Of a DNA stretch of 64,000 nt, positions 47,680 to 59,234 are shown in pieces (position 1 is the stretch's first letter; each line of letters opens with the position of its first letter). The position numbers and the translations under genes were made by a program. The notes beneath the pieces are model-generated. The model was not told the origin of the DNA. It searched no databases and was given only the letters and a program-made list of their open reading frames with translations. The stretch comes from Channallabes apus (taxonomy: Eukaryota; Chordata; Actinopteri; Siluriformes; Clariidae). The stretch is taken from positions 22,058,661 through 22,122,660 of the forward strand of contig CM060109.1 in NCBI GenBank assembly GCA_030522415.1. Direction: 5' to 3'.

Positions 47680-47868
47680 ATTTATTTGTAAAAAAAAATA
47701 ATAATAATAAATGTTTGGAATCATGTATGATTTTCATTCCACTTCTCACGTGTACACCACTTTGTATTGGTCTTTCACGTGGAATTCCAATAAAATTGAT
47801 TCATGTTTGTGGCTGTAATGTGACAAAATGTGGAAAAGTTCAAGAGGGCCGAATACTTTTGCAAGCCA
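47680..47868 (+). mobile_element. Tc1-type 3' terminal fragment
   Basis: AATACTTTTGCAAGCCACTG ending at 47868 and the preceding AATGTGACAAAATGTGG are the end of a common fish Tc1 family. Only the 3' untranslated part and terminus are left. Confidence 0.5.
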
Positions 47869-47869
47869 C

Positions 47870-49316
47870 TGTAGATATACAGTACATTGTAAGTGAAAAA
47901 AACAAATAAAAAATCTTGTGAAAGAAAAGAGAAAGGTAAAAACTCATGATAACATTGTTTCATAAGTGTGTACTCCCCTTTACCATGGATCTTGTGCCTG
48001 TGCTCTGAATGAAGCAATCATATTCAAGTTCAACAGTAATTAATATGAAAATATATCGGTGCCATAAATTCCTCAAAGCAAAATAGCATGTTGAATTACT
48101 GTACATGAGTTGATTAAAAACTTGTCTGAATAAATTAATTTGACTTTTTTTACATTACAATTTGCGATCTGAATGGGGGAAAAAAGTCCCTACAGCATTT
48201 ATAATGCTTATAATTTTCGGCACTGCAATTTATTGTGGCTGTGTATTTCAAAAGAACCTAACTAAATTACTGTTCAAAAATATCATGGATCCTCGTTATT
48301 TTTCAACCTCACAAATTCATGCTGCCGAAATTCAGGTATTTCATTTCCAGTCAACAAATTCGAAAAGAAAGAATTCCGGTCTTCATATCTGGGATATCAC
48401 AGGAAGAGCAATGGATTGCCGATTATTGTTGAATATTAATGTATGCTCCCTTCTCCTTGCTCCCTGTGCAGTCTACCTTGCAGAACTACTTGTCCATCAG
48501 AACACAGAACTTCTAACTAACTGGCTATATTGCTGGCTGGAAAAAAAAAACTTATACAGTACATTAAAATGCCCCTTGCCACAGATCCCTCAACATAATC
48601 GTTATCTTCCAAGCAAAGCCGTTGCGCTCTTTCATTCAAAGGCAGTAATGATGGTTGTCCTTTCCCCCACGCTCTGTAATGAAAATACAGACACGTTTAG
48701 TAACAAGATGAGATTAATTTCCTTAACTTCTGTGGCTAATTTCTGTACATGATATTCTGGAAGCAGTCAAGCAGGCATGGATTAATAAATTGACACCAGA
48801 GTACTGCAGATGTCTTTTTGACTCTATGCTCAGCCGGATACAGCAGGTTTTAAAGAATAGAGGACCTTATACTAAATATTAATTGCCATAGAGAAATTGC
48901 ATTACAAATAACAAATTATTCTTCTTATCTTATTATAAGGATGTCATTAAACCATTACATTTCACTTATGTCTACCACTGTACTATATTCACTTTTCTTC
49001 TTTATTACAATGTTGTTACTGTTACCTTTGTTTTTAAGCAACATAAATTTAACAAAGTGTCAACAGCATGTTTGTTGTTGCTGCTGTTGAGGAAATTAAC
49101 CCTGTCTAGTTATTGAATGCGACTATTTTGGTTCTAGAGCTAGTTCATGACGATGTGGACACTAAGTGTATATTTCCATTGTAAATCAGATGGAAAATCA
49201 ATATTTCTTCTGACATTACGTTAAATGACTGTTTCTGCTGTTTATTCTTTGTTTGTTGTCTTTTCTGTTTGTTGTTCATGTAAGAATGTAAAGGTTATTG
49301 CAAAGATCACATTACA
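47870..49316. other. stretch with a 196-codon open frame of doubtful reality
   Basis: The longest otherwise unexplained frame of the window (48162-48752, plus strand) has no recognisable domain and an amino-acid composition expected of AT-rich DNA. I see no splice signals or repeats that would support it. Confidence 0.45.
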
Positions 49317-49318
49317 TA

Positions 49319-50937
49319 CAGTGGTGTGAAAAACTATTTGCCCCCTTCCTGATTTCTTATTCTTTTGCATGTTTGTCACACTTAAATGTTTCTGCTCATC
49401 AAAAACCGTTAACTATTAGTCAAAGATAACATAATTGAACACAAAATGCAGTTTTTAAATGAAGGTTTACGTTATTAAGGGAGAAAAAAAACTCCAAATC
49501 TACATGGCCCTGTGTGAAAAAGTGATTGCCCCCCTTGTTAAAAAATAACTTAACTGTGCTTTATCAAACCTGAGTTCAATTTCTGTAATCACCCCCAGGC
49601 CTGATTACTGTCACACCTGTTTCAATCAAGAAATCACTTAAGTAGGAGCTACCTGACACAGAGAAGTAGACCAAAAGCACCTCAAAAGCTAGACATCATG
49701 CCAAGATCCAAAGAAATTCAGGAACAAATGAGAACAAAAGTAATTGAGATCTATCAGTCTGGTAAAGGTTATAAAGCCATTTCTAAAGCTTTGGGACTCC
49801 AGCGAACCACAGTGAGAGCCATTATCCACAAATGGCAAAAACATGGAACAGTGGTGAACCATCCCAGGAGTGGCCGGCCGACCAAAATTACCCCAAGAGC
49901 GCAGGGACAACTCATCCAAGAGGCCACAAAAGACCCCAGGACAACATCTAAAGAACTGCAGGCCTCACTTGCCTCAATTAAGGTCAGTGTTCACGACTCC
50001 ACCATAAGAAAGAGACTGGGCAAAAATGGGCTGCATGGCAGATTTCCAAGGCGCAAAACAGTTTTAAGCAAAAAGAACATTAAGGCTCATCTCAATTTTG
50101 CTAAAAAACATCTCAATGATTGCCAAGACTTTTGGGAAAATACCTTGTGGACCGACGAGACAAAAGTTGAACTTTTTGGAAGGTGCGTGTCCCGTTACAT
50201 CTGGCGTAAAAGTAACACAGCATTTCAGAAAAAGAACATCATACCAACAGTAAAATATGGTGGTGGTAGTGTGATGGTCTGGGGTTGTTTTGCTGCTTCA
50301 GGACCTGGAAGGCTTGCTGTGATAGATGGAACCATGAATTCTACTGTCTACCAAAAAATCCTGAAGGAGAATGTCCGGCCATCTGTTCGTCAACTCAAGC
50401 TGAAGCGATCTTGGGTGCTGCAGCAGGACAATGACCCAAAACACACCAGCAAATCCACCTCTGAATGGCAGAAGAAAAACAAAATGAAGACTTTGGAGTG
50501 GCCTAGTCAAAGTCCTGACCTGAATCCTATTGAGATGTTGTGGCATAACCTTAAAAAGGCGGTTCATGCTAGAAAACCCTCAAAAAAAGCTGAATTACAA
50601 CAATTCTGCAAAGATGAGTGGGCCAAAATTCCTCCAGAGCGCTGTAAAAGACTCGTTGCAAGTTATCGCAAACGCTTGTTTGCAGTTATTGCTGCTAAGG
50701 GTGGCCCAACCAGTTATTAGGTTCAGGGGCAATTACTTTTTCACACAGGGCCATGTAGGTTTGGATTTTTTTTCTCCCTAAATAATAAAACCCCTCATTT
50801 AAAAACTGCATTTTGTGTTTACTTGTGTTATCTTTGACTAATAGTTAAATGTGTTTGATGATCAGAAACATTTTGTGTGACAAACATGCAAAAGAATAAG
50901 AAATCAGGAGGGGGGCAAATAGTTTTTCACACCACTG
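49319..50937 (+). mobile_element. complete Tc1-type transposon, apparently intact
   Basis: TA on both sides (49317-49318 and 50938-50939), then terminal inverted repeats of about 215 bp (49319-49534 and 50726-50937). Each repeat has an outer motif (GTGTGAAAAACTATTTGCCC) and an inner one (GTGTGAAAAAGTGATTGCCC at 49512 on the left; inverse of a GTGTGAAAAAGTAATTGCCC form on the right near 50726), i.e. four likely transposase binding sites in the IR/DR layout known from Sleeping Beauty. The transposase frame is unbroken. A deletion derivative lies at 29566-30340. Confidence 0.95.
49698..50720 (+). CDS. Tc1-type DD34E transposase, full length
   Basis: A 340-codon frame, the usual length for fish Tc1 transposases, from ATG 49698 to TAG 50718-50720. 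The enzyme binds the inverted repeats and cuts and rejoins the element at TA sites in the nucleus. N-terminal paired-type DNA-binding region with two helix-turn-helix parts (about residues 1-50 and 65-110) is joined by a GRP-containing linker (SGRPTKI, 58-64). Catalytic residues are all present: D153 (LWTDETK), D244 (QQDNDPKH) and E279 (SPDLNPIEMLW), with 34 residues between the last two. The glycine-rich box (YGGGSVMVWG, about 187-196) and the C-terminal end (AAKGGPTSY) are kept. No stop or frameshift. No promoter is evident; expression would rely on the terminal region. Confidence 0.96.
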   Translation: MPRSKEIQEQMRTKVIEIYQSGKGYKAISKALGLQRTTVRAIIHKWQKHGTVVNHPRSGRPTKITPRAQGQLIQEATKDPRTTSKELQASLASIKVSVHDSTIRKRLGKNGLHGRFPRRKTVLSKKNIKAHLNFAKKHLNDCQDFWENTLWTDETKVELFGRCVSRYIWRKSNTAFQKKNIIPTVKYGGGSVMVWGCFAASGPGRLAVIDGTMNSTVYQKILKENVRPSVRQLKLKRSWVLQQDNDPKHTSKSTSEWQKKNKMKTLEWPSQSPDLNPIEMLWHNLKKAVHARKPSKKAELQQFCKDEWAKIPPERCKRLVASYRKRLFAVIAAKGGPTSY

Positions 50938-50939
50938 TA

Positions 50940-51080
50940 GACTAGGTGGACAAAAGGATGGGAACGAGCTAATTCTCACATCCATATGTGCCTGTTGAAC
51001 ACCACTTTCCAGATCTTAGTCTCCTTTTGATGTTGTAATAATCTCCATTCTTCTGGGAAGGCTTTCCACTAGATTTTAGA
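50940..51080 (-). pseudogene. Tc1-type terminal fragment
   Basis: GGTGGACAAAAGGATGGGAA, CACATCCATATGTGCCTGTT and TTCTGGGAAGGCTTTCCACT are 3'-end landmarks of a fish Tc1 family in minus orientation. It abuts the intact element, which therefore inserted beside or within it. Confidence 0.5.
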
Positions 51081-51189
51081 GTTTCGCTCTTTTTTGAGAT
51101 TTGCGTTGCGTTTATTCATTTATCACTTTGGATACTGTAGTTGCCAGCAACATCAGCTTTAACAATACACATGCGTTTATTTAACTATA

Positions 51190-51191
51190 CA

Positions 51192-51227
<36 letters not shown>

Positions 51228-51228
51228 C
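51190..51228. repeat. (AAAG)n repeat
   Basis: Tetranucleotide run of about nine units. Confidence 0.9.
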
Positions 51229-51339
51229 ACTTTTCACATTCATGATCAAGAAAGATTCAGCTGTGAAGGATGAAATTGTTGCTGCCAAACTGACCTTTGT
51301 ATGCCACCATGGCCATAGCTATAGTATTAAGATAAGCTC

Positions 51340-51432
51340 TCACTCACTCATCGTCTTGTAGCACTTTATTCTGTACAGGTACGCAGTCTGGAGCCTATCC
51401 CTGGAGACTTAAGGCGCAAGGCGAGGTACTAT

Positions 51433-51488
<56 letters not shown>

Positions 51489-51646
51489 TGAGACATTTGG
51501 AAATGCCAATTAGCCTAATCTACATGTCTTTGGACTGTGGGAGGAAACCGGAGGGAGAACATGGAAACTCCATGCACAGACCCCAAGGCAGGAATCGAAC
51601 CCAGTAGGTGGAATGCTATAGTGCTGACCACTAAGCCACTGTGGTA
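51340..51646 (-). mobile_element. DANA-like SINE with internal CA expansion
   Basis: Minus-strand copy: tail end (CTCACTCACTCATCG) at the left, CTGGAGCCTATCCCTGGAGA, then a CA run (51437-51485), AATGCCAATTAGCCTAATCT, and the inverted head with GGAATCGAACCC (51591). The CA run replaces the GT-containing segment of the family. Confidence 0.8.
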
Positions 51647-51659
51647 CCTATATAATATA

Positions 51660-52080
51660 ATTTTTTATTGAAAACACCTAAGGAGTTTTATAGGAAAAAT
51701 GTCTAAGTGACAGTCTGTCTTTTTGTCCAGCTGTTTTTTATTTATTTATTTATTTTTTTTTTTTTGCAAGTCAAAGTTGGCAATCCTCGATCAGGAACTG
51801 TCTGTTGCTGGGGAGCAGTTGGTGTTGCAGGTCATCCCATTTTCAGTGGAGTCAGGTTAGGTCAGGGTTCTGTTCAGGTAACTACTGTTCTTTGTTGCCA
51901 CCCTTGGCATACCGTTTCTTTTTTTGGTCCCTGATCAATGCAGACAGCATTGACGTGGTGGAACATGTTTAGTTTCAGTGAAATGAAATTGTAAGGCGTT
52001 AACATACAAGACATTCTATGTATAAAGACATACATGTGTAGGTTATGTCCTGGAATGCATGTGATGGTCAGTTAGGTATG
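51660..52080. other. stretch without identified features
   Basis: Contains a T-rich tract (51735-51765). Nothing else recognised. Confidence 0.5.
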
Positions 52081-52084
52081 GACA

Positions 52085-52852
52085 AAAATATTTAGCCGAA
52101 CCTTATAATTATTAAATTCAGGTGTTTCAATCAGGCCCCATATCCTCAGCAAAGGGCAATCTTAACACTTCACCAATACATCTTGAACAATGTTAGGTTT
52201 CCAATGTTGTGACAACAGTTTGAGGAAGGGTCATTTCTATTCTTCATAGCAAGCACTGTAAAGACATGGTTTGATGAGTTTGGTGTTGAAGAACTTGACT
52301 GGCCCACACAGAACCCTGACGCCAGCCCCCATGAGCGAACTGGAACAGAGACAGCACACCAGGCCTTCTCGTCCAACATAAAATGCTGACCTCATAAATG
52401 CTCTACAGAACGAGTTCTCCCAGAAACACTACAAAATGTTATGGAGAGCCTTCCAAGGACAGTGGAAACTGTTATAACTGCAAAAATATTCAAGTGTATG
52501 TATATGGATACAAGGTGGAGGCACAGCGGCTTAGTGGTTAGTACTATTGCCTTGCACCTCCAGGATTTGTGGTTTGATTCCTGCCTCAGGTTTGCGTGCG
52601 TAGAGTTTGAATGTTCTCCCTGTGCTTGGTGGGTTTCCTTTTGGAACAGTCCAAAGACATGCAGGTTAGTCTAATTGGTGTTCCTAAGTTGCCCTTAGTG
52701 TGTGTGTGCCTTGCGATGGGTCAGCACCCCATCCAGGATGTACCCCACCTCCAGGGTACCGGACACCGTGTACAGGATAAAGCTGTATGGACCATGAGTG
52801 AGTGACTAACTGAGTCATTGCAGGTTTGACCAAATACTTTTGGTCCATATAT
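52085..52852 (+). pseudogene. Tc1-type element relic split by a SINE
   Basis: Landmarks in order: TCAGGTGTTTCAATCAGGCC (52119), a segment with the sense of LPTLWQQF-like near 52190, TTTGATGAGTTTGGTGTTGA, then ACTTGACTGGCCCACACAGA, CCAGGCCTTCTCGTCCAACA and GCCTTCCAAGGACAGTGGAA; the 3' end AATACTTTTGGTCCATATA is at 52833-52851. Only the C-terminal third of the transposase gene is represented and it is frameshifted. The DANA-like SINE at 52512-52805 interrupts it. Confidence 0.6.
52512..52805 (+). mobile_element. DANA-like SINE with tRNA-like head
   Basis: Head CTTAGTGGTTAGTAC (A box) and GGTTTGATTCC (B box, near 52569), body TTTGAATGTTCTCCCTGTGC and GTCCAAAGACATGCAGGTTA, tail GAGTGAGTGAC. Diverged but complete. 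Confidence 0.8.
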
Positions 52853-52889
52853 TACTCTAGCAGTGTACTGTACTTTTGGCCACGTAGTC

Positions 52890-53213
52890 GGTCAGTACGT
52901 ACAGACGGCGTGCCGGTTCCCGCCGCTAGTGGTCGCTGTGGCGCGCGCCAGGTCAGGAGGAGCGGAAGCGGAGGAAGTGGCAGAGCGGATCAGATCAGGG
53001 GGATGAGCGTGTGTGTGTTATGTGTTTGTGTGTGTATGAGTGTGTGCGTGCGACCTGAAGAGGCGAGCGAGAGCCGCTTGCGCGAGTCCACATAGGACAG
53101 AGCGGAGCAGCAGTAGCAGCAGCAAACACCAGCACCGCGCGCGCGCTTCGGCTGACGTTGGGAAATGAGCCGCGGCGCGTGAAGGCCATTATGCGCGCGC
53201 AGCGTGATCCGGG
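52890..53213 (+). promoter_or_regulatory. CpG-rich promoter and 5' untranslated region of the dcbld2-like gene
   Basis: A local island of high GC with many CG dinucleotides (GGCGCGCGCCAGG near 52940, GCGCGCGCGCTTCGG near 53138) in otherwise AT-rich DNA, immediately upstream of the signal-peptide exon. Two short upstream reading frames lie before the start codon: 53165-53182 and 53191-53229, the latter overlapping the main ATG out of frame. The exact transcription start cannot be read from sequence. Confidence 0.7.
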
Positions 53214-53322
53214 ATGGAGGCGCCGTTAATGCTGGGGAGGGGGGGAGCCGGAGGAGCCGCGAGCTTCACCCTCAGCGCCGTCGTGCTCCTGCTGTCGGTC
53301 AGGGGCTCACGCGCTCAGAAAG
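53214..53322 (+). CDS. dcbld2: Discoidin, CUB and LCCL domain-containing protein 2-like, exon 1 (partial gene)
   Basis: The ATG at 53214 opens 36 codons plus one base: a glycine-rich start, a hydrophobic core (FTLSAVVLLLSV) and a likely signal cleavage after SRA, leaving Q-K before the junction. The donor (AAAG|GTAACA, 53322/53323) splits a glycine codon after its first base (phase 1), and exon 2 at 60318 completes it, joining directly to the CUB domain. DCBLD2 is a type I membrane receptor-like protein (CUB, LCCL, discoidin, then a transmembrane segment and a tyrosine-rich tail) implicated in growth-factor and vascular signalling. The start is chosen because the frame from this ATG gives a good signal peptide; later exons are outside the window. 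Confidence 0.85.
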
Positions 53323-54029
53323 GTAACACAGCGCTCAGGCTTCTTTCTCTCTTCAGGAGTGTTACTGGAACTTTCTCGGAGAGGATCCAGACGCGCAGGG
53401 CTCCCCCTCCCCCCTCCTCTCCCCGTGTTTGGACGGGTCGGTGGTTCCGACTGTGTGTATTGCTGGGTTTCACACCCGAGCCAGAGACCTGCTGAATACC
53501 TCCTTACATGGGCTGCTATCTCTCTCTCTCTCTCTGAGGTTCTCGCATCCCAAATATGTAGCTGTGTAGCGCACCGGTGGGGCAGAAGTTTTTACCCCAG
53601 ATCTCGTGCGTCTGTTGTTTTTGTGTAGTTTCAGGTGGTCGCTAAGAGGAGGAGGAGGAGGAAGGGGGGTCGCACCATTTGAGTTCAGCTGTAGGTGGGG
53701 AAGCAGAGGGGGGCAGGGCAAAGACAGTAAACACTACAAATGTCGATACTGAACACACACACACACCGGTCATTTTTCCTTTATTGTCCCCCCCCCCCCT
53801 TTTTTCTCCAGACATTTTTGTGTGATGTGAGCATGCTGACCAAGGTCACTCATTTCTGTGGGTGTTTTGGTGAATCATGGCATTCACAAAAGTCAAAAAA
53901 AAAAAAAAACCTGCAAGAAATACTTCTGGGATAATATAATAGCCAGATAGACCAAAGTTTTACTTTTGAATACATTAATAAAAATATTCACAATACTTTC
54001 ATAGGTGGCTATAGAGCTACAGTAATAAT

Positions 54030-54600
54030 AACAGTAATGACACCTTTCTATTGAATCCAGCATTAATCTGCAGTAGCGCTTCTATTGGACGGACAACATG
54101 GGCCAGCCTTTGTCCCCATGTGCATCAGTGAGCCTTGTCCATCCTTGACCCCGTTGCCAGTTCACCGGTTTTAATACCTTGCACCACTTTTGGTATGTCC
54201 TGACCACTGAAGACCAGGAACATCCAATAAGAGCTGCAGTTTTGGATTTGCTCTGACCCAGTCATCTAGCCATCACAATTTGGCCCCTTCTCACAGCAGA
54301 TGCATTTTCAATATATTGTTACAATGGCGGCTGTAAGTGGGTGGGTTATACATTAGGCTGCATGTGGACCTTTTTCCCCTGAAGTTGAGTGTTTTTGACG
54401 AGGGCCATTGATGCATGTGGAGTGAAGGCTGTCTGTGCAGTCTGATCTAAAATAACAGCTATTGTACCTCTAATAATGTTATTTCCCATAAGTTCCAATA
54501 GAAAGTTTTCAGATGCACGCAGTGCATCACTGTTTTAGTGGCATAAAAAGGGGGGGAGGTAGACTGACTCAGTAATAGGCAGGTGGTCATAATGTTACGA
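54030..54600 (-). pseudogene. rearranged Tc1-type relic in intron 1
   Basis: 54070-54300 on the minus strand corresponds to the N-terminal part of the same transposase family as 5745-6065 (a QSKSKTAALIGC-like helix, then MARLNFGP-like segments in broken frames). The end TGGTCATAATGTTACGACTT (54577-54600) is the family terminus. The part between looks partly inverted. Confidence 0.5.
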
Positions 54601-55147
54601 CTTAACAGTCCTGTGTGAACTGTGACGTGTGGAGTGATGATGAAACATCATGAAGTCAGTGATGAAGAGTTAAAATCATTGCTGCTAAAATATAAAATTT
54701 ACTGTAATACTAAATGTTCTGTCCCTTAGTACCATCTGGAAGAATGTATGTGCGTATGAATTAGATGATAGTAAATGAATATTGCAGGTATCATGGTGTT
54801 CTGGTAGGAATTGTTTATTGTAAAAAAAAAAAAAAAGGAAAAAGTATGAGTGAGATGTTTTAGTGCTCCCAAACTCTAATTTACATTTACAGCATCCGAT
54901 ATTTCTTGAACCCTGGAAGACTCGGATCACGTTGAAAACACCACAAATAACACGCCATGTAGTAGTGACGGGAAACAACCGAGTATCCCATGATACGAAA
55001 TTTTCATAACACAGATTTGATTATTTGATACGATTTTATACATATTACAAGTCAATATTATTTATCTATTTCAGGTTTTGTTACAATTCTAAACAAATTT
55101 GGCAAATAATTAGCTCCCACTACACAGGATGCTGTGCTGTGTAAATA

Positions 55148-56368
55148 CAGTGGAACCTCAGATTACGAGTAACACGGTTTACGAGTGTTCTGCAAGACGA
55201 GCAAAGATTTTTAATAAATTTTGACTTGAAAAATGAGCGTTGTCTTGGTTTACGAGCACCGAGTATCATGTATCATGCATGCGGTTCTTGTTTTGACACC
55301 GAGCGTCACGTCATAACAACTGAGCCAACGGTTTTTCTGTCTTTTGCGGTGCTGAATTCTAGGTAATCGTCTCCCCTGCTGGATGAATACAGGGGATGAT
55401 GTGCGTGCACACACACACACATTAATGGAGAGACCGTTTTTAAAACCGTTTAAAAATCAACATTGCTAGTCACACTCGTGTGAGCGCATACTAACGGAAT
55501 CACTGCTGTAAAGTAAAACAACAACAGAAGGAGCCGTCTTTTTTTTTTTTTTTTTTTAGTCCTGTCCAATTATTTTCCCCCGATTTTCTCCCCAATCTGT
55601 GTCCAATTCCCTCCTGTCACTAGGGGGGCTCCCACATTAAGGCTACTTACTACCATTCAGTCAGGAGGGCCGGGGGCTGTCACGCGTTTCCTCCGAACCA
55701 CGTGACACCAGTCGACCTTTTCTTTTCGAACTGCTCGCTCACGCACCGTTGGGGGCGTCGTAACACACTCGAGGCCAGCGTTATCCGCTCCCTCCGCGTG
55801 CGTGAGCTCGCAGACGCCCCGAATGGCGTAGAGCCGTGTAATTAATGTGGGAGCACTAAATACCTCTCATCCCTCCTCGCTGAGAGAGCTCGGCCAATTC
55901 AGCTCTCTCAAGGCCTCTGTGAGAGGTTACAGCATCACCCGGGGATCGAACCATCGATCTCCGGATGATAGGGCGAGCACTTTACCACTGTTTTTGTTGT
56001 TTTACTTTACAGCAGTGATTCCGTTAGTATACGCTCACGCGAGTGTGACTAGCGATGTTCCTTGCTAATTTTTAAACGGTTTTAAAAACGGTCTCTCCGT
56101 TAATGTCAGCGCCTGCGTGCACAAACGGAAACACTTGTCTGTCGGGTTTTATTTTTAAGTTTTTTAAAGGTAAAGTGCAGGTTAATTTGTTTTATTTTTA
56201 CTTTATATTTTGTGTTAATAATTTTTATGTATTTATTTTTTGGGGCTGTAGAACGAATAATTTGAGTTTCCATTATTTCCTATGGGAAAATTAAATTTGG
56301 TCTACGGGTGTTTTGGAATACAAGCTCATTGCCGGACCGAATTATGCTCGTAATCCAAGGTTCCACTG
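55148..56368. mobile_element. pogo/Tigger-like palindromic non-autonomous transposon with a nested SINE
   Basis: TA-flanked (55146-55147 and 56369-56370) with ends CAGTGGAACCTCAGATTACG and, inverted, TAATCCAAGGTTCCACTG. Inner arms at about 55421-55528 and 55989-56102 are inverted repeats of each other (shared GGAGAGACCGTTTTTAAA and GTGATTCCGTTAGTA in opposite orientation), so the element was a long palindrome. A tRNA-derived SINE occupies its centre. No transposase frame. Confidence 0.8.
55540..55985 (-). mobile_element. tRNA-derived SINE, second large type, nearly complete
   Basis: Minus-strand head GTGCTCGCCCTATCATCCGG with B box GGTTCGATCCCC (inverted at about 55948), then a long GC-rich body (CCTCTCACAGAGGCC, GGTTCGGAGGAAACGCGTGA) and an A tail that appears as a T run at 55540-55558. 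Related to the older copy at 36474-36830. Confidence 0.82.
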
Positions 56369-56790
56369 TACTTTAGATTGCACCACCTGTAGGATTTTAG
56401 AGGAATTGCAGCATGTTACCGCCAAAAATACAAACGTATAAATTAAAAGATAATTAAATGAATAGATTTTAAAAACTGTGTAGTGAACAGGTATTACCAC
56501 ATAAAAGGATAATAAGTTTACTATGTAGTGTACTATAGGGTTTAGTTTTGAACATGTGGTATGTCATAGGGAGGGTTTGATTATGTGACATTTTGTGCAT
56601 AAAACAGCAAAGACTGCATGTGTGTGTGAGAGAGAGAGAGACGGATGAGATGTATAGCATGTGTTGTAATTTGCTCAGAACTTGAATGAGAGTTAAGGAT
56701 GTTTTTGCTTTTGGGGGGTCTGGAGGTCGTCCAGTACGGCTTATGCAACAGCAAGAGAGAGGATACGTTCGGGGTTTTAACCCATGACAG

Positions 56791-56804
56791 GCTGTGTGTG
56801 TGTT

Positions 56805-56879
<75 letters not shown>
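56791..56879. repeat. (GT)n microsatellite
   Basis: Long GT run with a few TTTG interruptions at its start; a GA run lies at 56627-56641. Confidence 0.92.
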
Positions 56880-56882
<3 letters not shown>

Positions 56883-59234
56883 AATAAAACAGAAAATGGT
56901 AGAGCCATTTAAAAAGTGCTCATGTTGCACTAAATGTCCCACACGGATCTGAGTGTTGCTGTGATGACTGGATGTCTAGCGATAAAAAGACACTAACATT
57001 CGATAGGAGACTCTTTAAAGCCCGAAGCCTCACTCACCGTAACACCTTCCTTTTAGCTGGTGTTATAATCTGTTTAATGTGCAGCTCCTCTGGTCATAAG
57101 CTGCCTCCTCTTTACTGTTCTGCTGCTTCCTTGTTTTTGTATTCTAGGATTTTCCAGTCAAAAGGAAATGATGAGTGTTTGTACAGATATTTCAGGACCG
57201 CTTTATTTATAAACTGTCTGTATTAAGACTTAAGTGATAACAAACTAGAACTTGTCTGTTATGGGCATTTTGTCAGTAGCTACGTTCACACAGACATCAT
57301 TTATTCAATATTTTTTATTTCTGAAATCATTTCATTTTGAGATTCCAACTTAACGGTTTATATGTGGATGCTGATCCGATAGGATTTGCGTTTACACGCG
57401 CAAAGCATTTAATCAGAATATAACTTTTATGACCTGCGCAAACTTGTTCTAAGCATTTCATCTGCTGGAAATATAACATAAGAAGGATAAGAAGAAATAT
57501 TTTTCTTTGTGTTTGAGATTAGGTTAGGCTTGCTTTTTTCTTTCCGGATTAATCTCGTGTTCTTTGTTATAATATGTTACATGAATTCAGTCTCATCTAT
57601 GATTGGATAAATGTGAAGTACCGTACCAATCAGTGCCTTTTCCACAGCCAATGACGGAGTGGATGAAAATCCAAAGTTGGCACAGTGGGGTGAGAGTTGT
57701 TGTTGATCAGCTGATCAGAAATGGAAGACTGGAGTCTTCGTGATGTCACCCTGATGTGGGGCAAACATGTAGAACGAATATATTTATTTTGACAAGAGAA
57801 AAACAATTCGATTAAATGTTAACATGGATAGACCACCGATTATTAAAGGTTTAAACCAAGGGGCAATCGCCGATTCTGAAAAATTAAGCCTGCGTGGTCA
57901 AAACATACAGTTCCTTAAATGTCTCCAAAATTCAATCCTCACAGAGCCTCATTTTAAGATGCCAAACTTTACAACAGAAACGTTTGAATCCCCACTGCTA
58001 GGTTTCCCATTCATTGATGAATTTTCATACAACTTATCAGTTAAAGTTATGGGGGTTGATTTGAGAGACGGCTGCATTACAGATGTCAAACTGCCAACTG
58101 GCCTCACTTTAGCTAATCGCTAACTGGAGGCAGTGTAATGTTTTGGTTTAACTCACCACAAGAAATGGACGATGTGTATGATATGAGTAATGTTGGCATA
58201 TAAATTAGCGTTAGCCACTTTAGCACCTTAACAGTATTGGGTAGGTGGGTTCCAACCAGTTGACGGGCATCGTTCGTCCTCCCATATGCTTATTGTTGAC
58301 TTAATTAGAGTTTAGATGGAGTGAGCATCAAGGTGGTGACGACCAGATCTCTCACAGATCAGCTTCAAAACCGCTCTTTAGAAAATCGTTAGGTGTTTGT
58401 CCAGTTCTTATACGGTTCATGGTCTAAGACACTGTTCTCATTCAGACTAAAAATTTATTCTTGCTGGATCATTATTATTTAATTGCTATAGAAAATCTAA
58501 AGAACAGGTTGTTCTTGTTTATGTTGCAACTTCTCAACTGGCACAAGCTTGTCATATACTCCTGAATCAGTAGCCGGGATGACGGCGATAGGCAGATTGA
58601 ATGTCTGCTTTTTGTATTTGATTTTTTTACTTATTGTTGTTCAGAAGACAAGCAAATCTAAAAAGAAAGAAAAATCGTCGCTTATTTGACTTTACTCAGT
58701 TTATCTGTGCTCCTCTTATATGATGTTAGTGACTGGCATGCTCTACTTGTTCCCGAACCCCACAGCCCCTGCAGCACACATCGAGCAAGGACATGATCTT
58801 GCCTCAGTATGACTATTTTTACTAAATGGATTAATTAGCCTTCATGGTTGACAGACAGTGATGGAGACACACGGGGAGGTGGAAATGCGAAAATAAAGAC
58901 GATGTGAGGATAGAGCGCCATGGCTCATGGCCAAAATATTAACCGAAGACTCAAGGGCATGAACGTGACATGCTACATCGAGACATTATCTGGAGAGGAT
59001 TATGGAATCTTGCCTTTCTTTAGGAAGTACAGAAAGAAAACAACCTGGCTCTTTCTTCTTAGTTTGCACTTAAATCCACTTAGCTCATTGGATTTCTGCT
59101 TGAACGTAATGTCGGAGTGGGTTAAATAATACATTTATGATGTCTATTGTTTTATTTTATTTCAGTGCTCAGTTATGTTGAATGTCCTTTATGAATCCTT
59201 CAAACACAGGGTTAGTGATGTTTGTTTAGAGATA

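Noticed and set aside
48162..48752. 196-codon plus-strand open frame
   Set aside because: No recognisable domain, composition typical of AT-rich chance frames, no splice or promoter support; kept only as a remark.
57824..58123. 99-codon plus-strand frame in intron 1
   Set aside because: No domain recognised, no splice sites in agreement with the dcbld2 phase, lies next to a MITE-like patch.
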